This document shows, piece after piece, positions 6,628-6,957 of a stretch of 6,957 bases of DNA. Below the pieces are notes generated by a model, which was given only the letters and a program-made list of their open reading frames with translations, did no database searches and had not been told where the DNA came from. The position numbers were made by a program, and so were the translations under genes. The stretch comes from Acidimicrobiales bacterium (GTDB taxonomy: Bacteria; Actinomycetota; Acidimicrobiia; Acidimicrobiales; RAAP-2), in assembly GCA_017883105.1 (NCBI GenBank), contig JADGOF010000114.1, positions 1 to 6,957 of the forward strand. The letters run 5' to 3'. Every line of letters starts with the position of its first letter. Within the stretch, counting starts at the first letter, position 1.

Positions 6628-6801
6628 TCTGGCCTCGGCCACCACACGGCGGAAGTTTCGGGCCGAGCCGACGTAGCCGGCGGCTCTCGCCACCGGCAGC
6701 AATCGCTTGGCCGTGATGCGCCCCTTGGTGCGGGCCACCGTTTCAGCCACCAGGTCGGTCACTCCGGGATGTGGTAGGAGCCAAACCCTCAGCGGTCCCA
6801 C
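6628..6801 (-). pseudogene. Internal fragment of an IS21-family transposase (IstA-like)
   Basis: The reverse-strand frame reads PHPGVTDLVAETVART, then GRITAKRLLPVARAAGYVGS and ARNFRRVVAEAR, which I recognise as the region ahead of the catalytic domain in actinobacterial IS21-type transposases. No N-terminal helix-turn-helix and no DDE catalytic region is present: beyond VVAEAR the frame stays open but loses family character and runs antisense into the 3' end of the ATPase gene. The fragment is therefore non-functional. GTG at 6801 is only the first possible start; the frame is open further back, to a stop at 6871-6873. The IS21 assignment comes from memory of the family's wording and needs a search. 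Confidence 0.6.
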
Positions 6802-6870
6802 TTCTTTCAGTCCCGGTCTCGGGTCAAGAGCCTGGTGAACGTGGCACCAAGCGTCAAAGCTAGTGCCGCG

Positions 6871-6957
6871 TCAGGCAACGTTTGCGCGCTTGACCAGCTC
6901 ACGCAGTGTCTTGTCCTGAGCGTTGCGGTTCCTCCAGATGATGTAGCGGCGGATCAT
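6871..6957 (-). CDS. IS630-type transposase, C-terminal 28 residues (runs off right edge)
   Basis: On the minus strand from base 6957 the frame reads MIRRYIIWRNRN and then AQDKTLRELVKRANVA before TGA at 6871-6873. The RRYIxWRN...L..V.RANVA ending is typical of the C-terminus of IS630-type (mariner-like DDE) transposases in high-GC Gram-positive bacteria. The leading Met is probably internal, since the gene evidently continues beyond the window. Whether the element is complete cannot be judged. Downstream, CTAG at about 6859-6862 contains a TA dinucleotide, the usual target of this family, and may mark the element's end; that is inference. Confidence 0.6.
   Translation of the reverse strand: MIRRYIIWRNRNAQDKTLRELVKRANVA

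Larger units (their letters stand above)
6628..6957 (-). mobile_element. Composite scar of two insertion-sequence remnants (IS630-type next to IS21-type)
   Basis: Two transposase pieces from unrelated families lie head to tail on the minus strand within 330 bases. The stretch between them (6802-6870) carries no recognisable domain and no terminal inverted repeat that I can identify. The arrangement fits successive insertion and deletion next to the nuclease-ATPase operon, and shows this flank is a site of mobile-element turnover. Confidence 0.5.

Noticed and set aside
1..6957. CRISPR arrays, tRNA genes and long direct repeats
   Set aside because: No regularly spaced repeats, no tRNA-like cloverleaf or TTCGA-type T-loop in context, and no long direct repeats were seen on reading both strands.

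Overview
The window is GC-rich, and its protein-coding stretches favour G or C at the third codon position. Together with the protein styles seen (a DUF6088-type AbiEi, and IS21- and IS630-type transposase pieces of the kind common in Actinomycetota), this suggests a high-GC, probably actinobacterial, chromosome or large plasmid. The taxonomic call is inference; there is no rRNA or other marker gene here.

Left region (1-1107, minus strand): a type IV toxin-antitoxin module of the AbiE type, read leftwards. A 200-residue DUF6088/AbiEi antitoxin (470-1072) overlaps by 4 bases (ATGA) the start of an AbiEii nucleotidyltransferase toxin, which runs off the left edge (1-473, 157 residues visible). 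An excellent Shine-Dalgarno site, a -10-like hexamer and an inverted repeat over that hexamer lie just upstream of the antitoxin, as expected for an autoregulated toxin-antitoxin promoter.

Middle non-coding region (about 1108-1586): a divergent spacer of nearly 480 bases. It holds a possible 26-codon ORF with a good ribosome site, a bidirectional terminator-like hairpin (1297-1318) whose right arm can instead pair with a third arm (1325-1333), and three further compact hairpins leading up to a strong Shine-Dalgarno site at 1575-1583.

Core (1587-6514, plus strand): a two-gene operon with a 4-base GTGA overlap. The first gene encodes an Mre11/SbcD/YhaO-type metallophosphoesterase. The second encodes a 1192-residue Rad50/SbcC-like ATPase of the YhaN (AAA_27) type, with Walker A at the N-terminus, Walker B at the C-terminus, a long coiled-coil middle and no visible CxxC zinc hook. 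They probably form a DNA-end-processing nuclease-ATPase complex analogous to SbcCD.

Right region (6515-6957): a non-coding gap, then two minus-strand transposase scraps in one reading frame separated by a single stop codon. One is an internal piece of an IS21-type transposase (6628-6801) and the other is the C-terminus of an IS630-type transposase running off the right edge (6871-6957). The operon therefore sits between a toxin-antitoxin module and decayed insertion sequences, an accessory or defence-island-like setting. I see no clearly novel system. The best leads are this YhaO-YhaN pair in that context and the structured leader in front of it.
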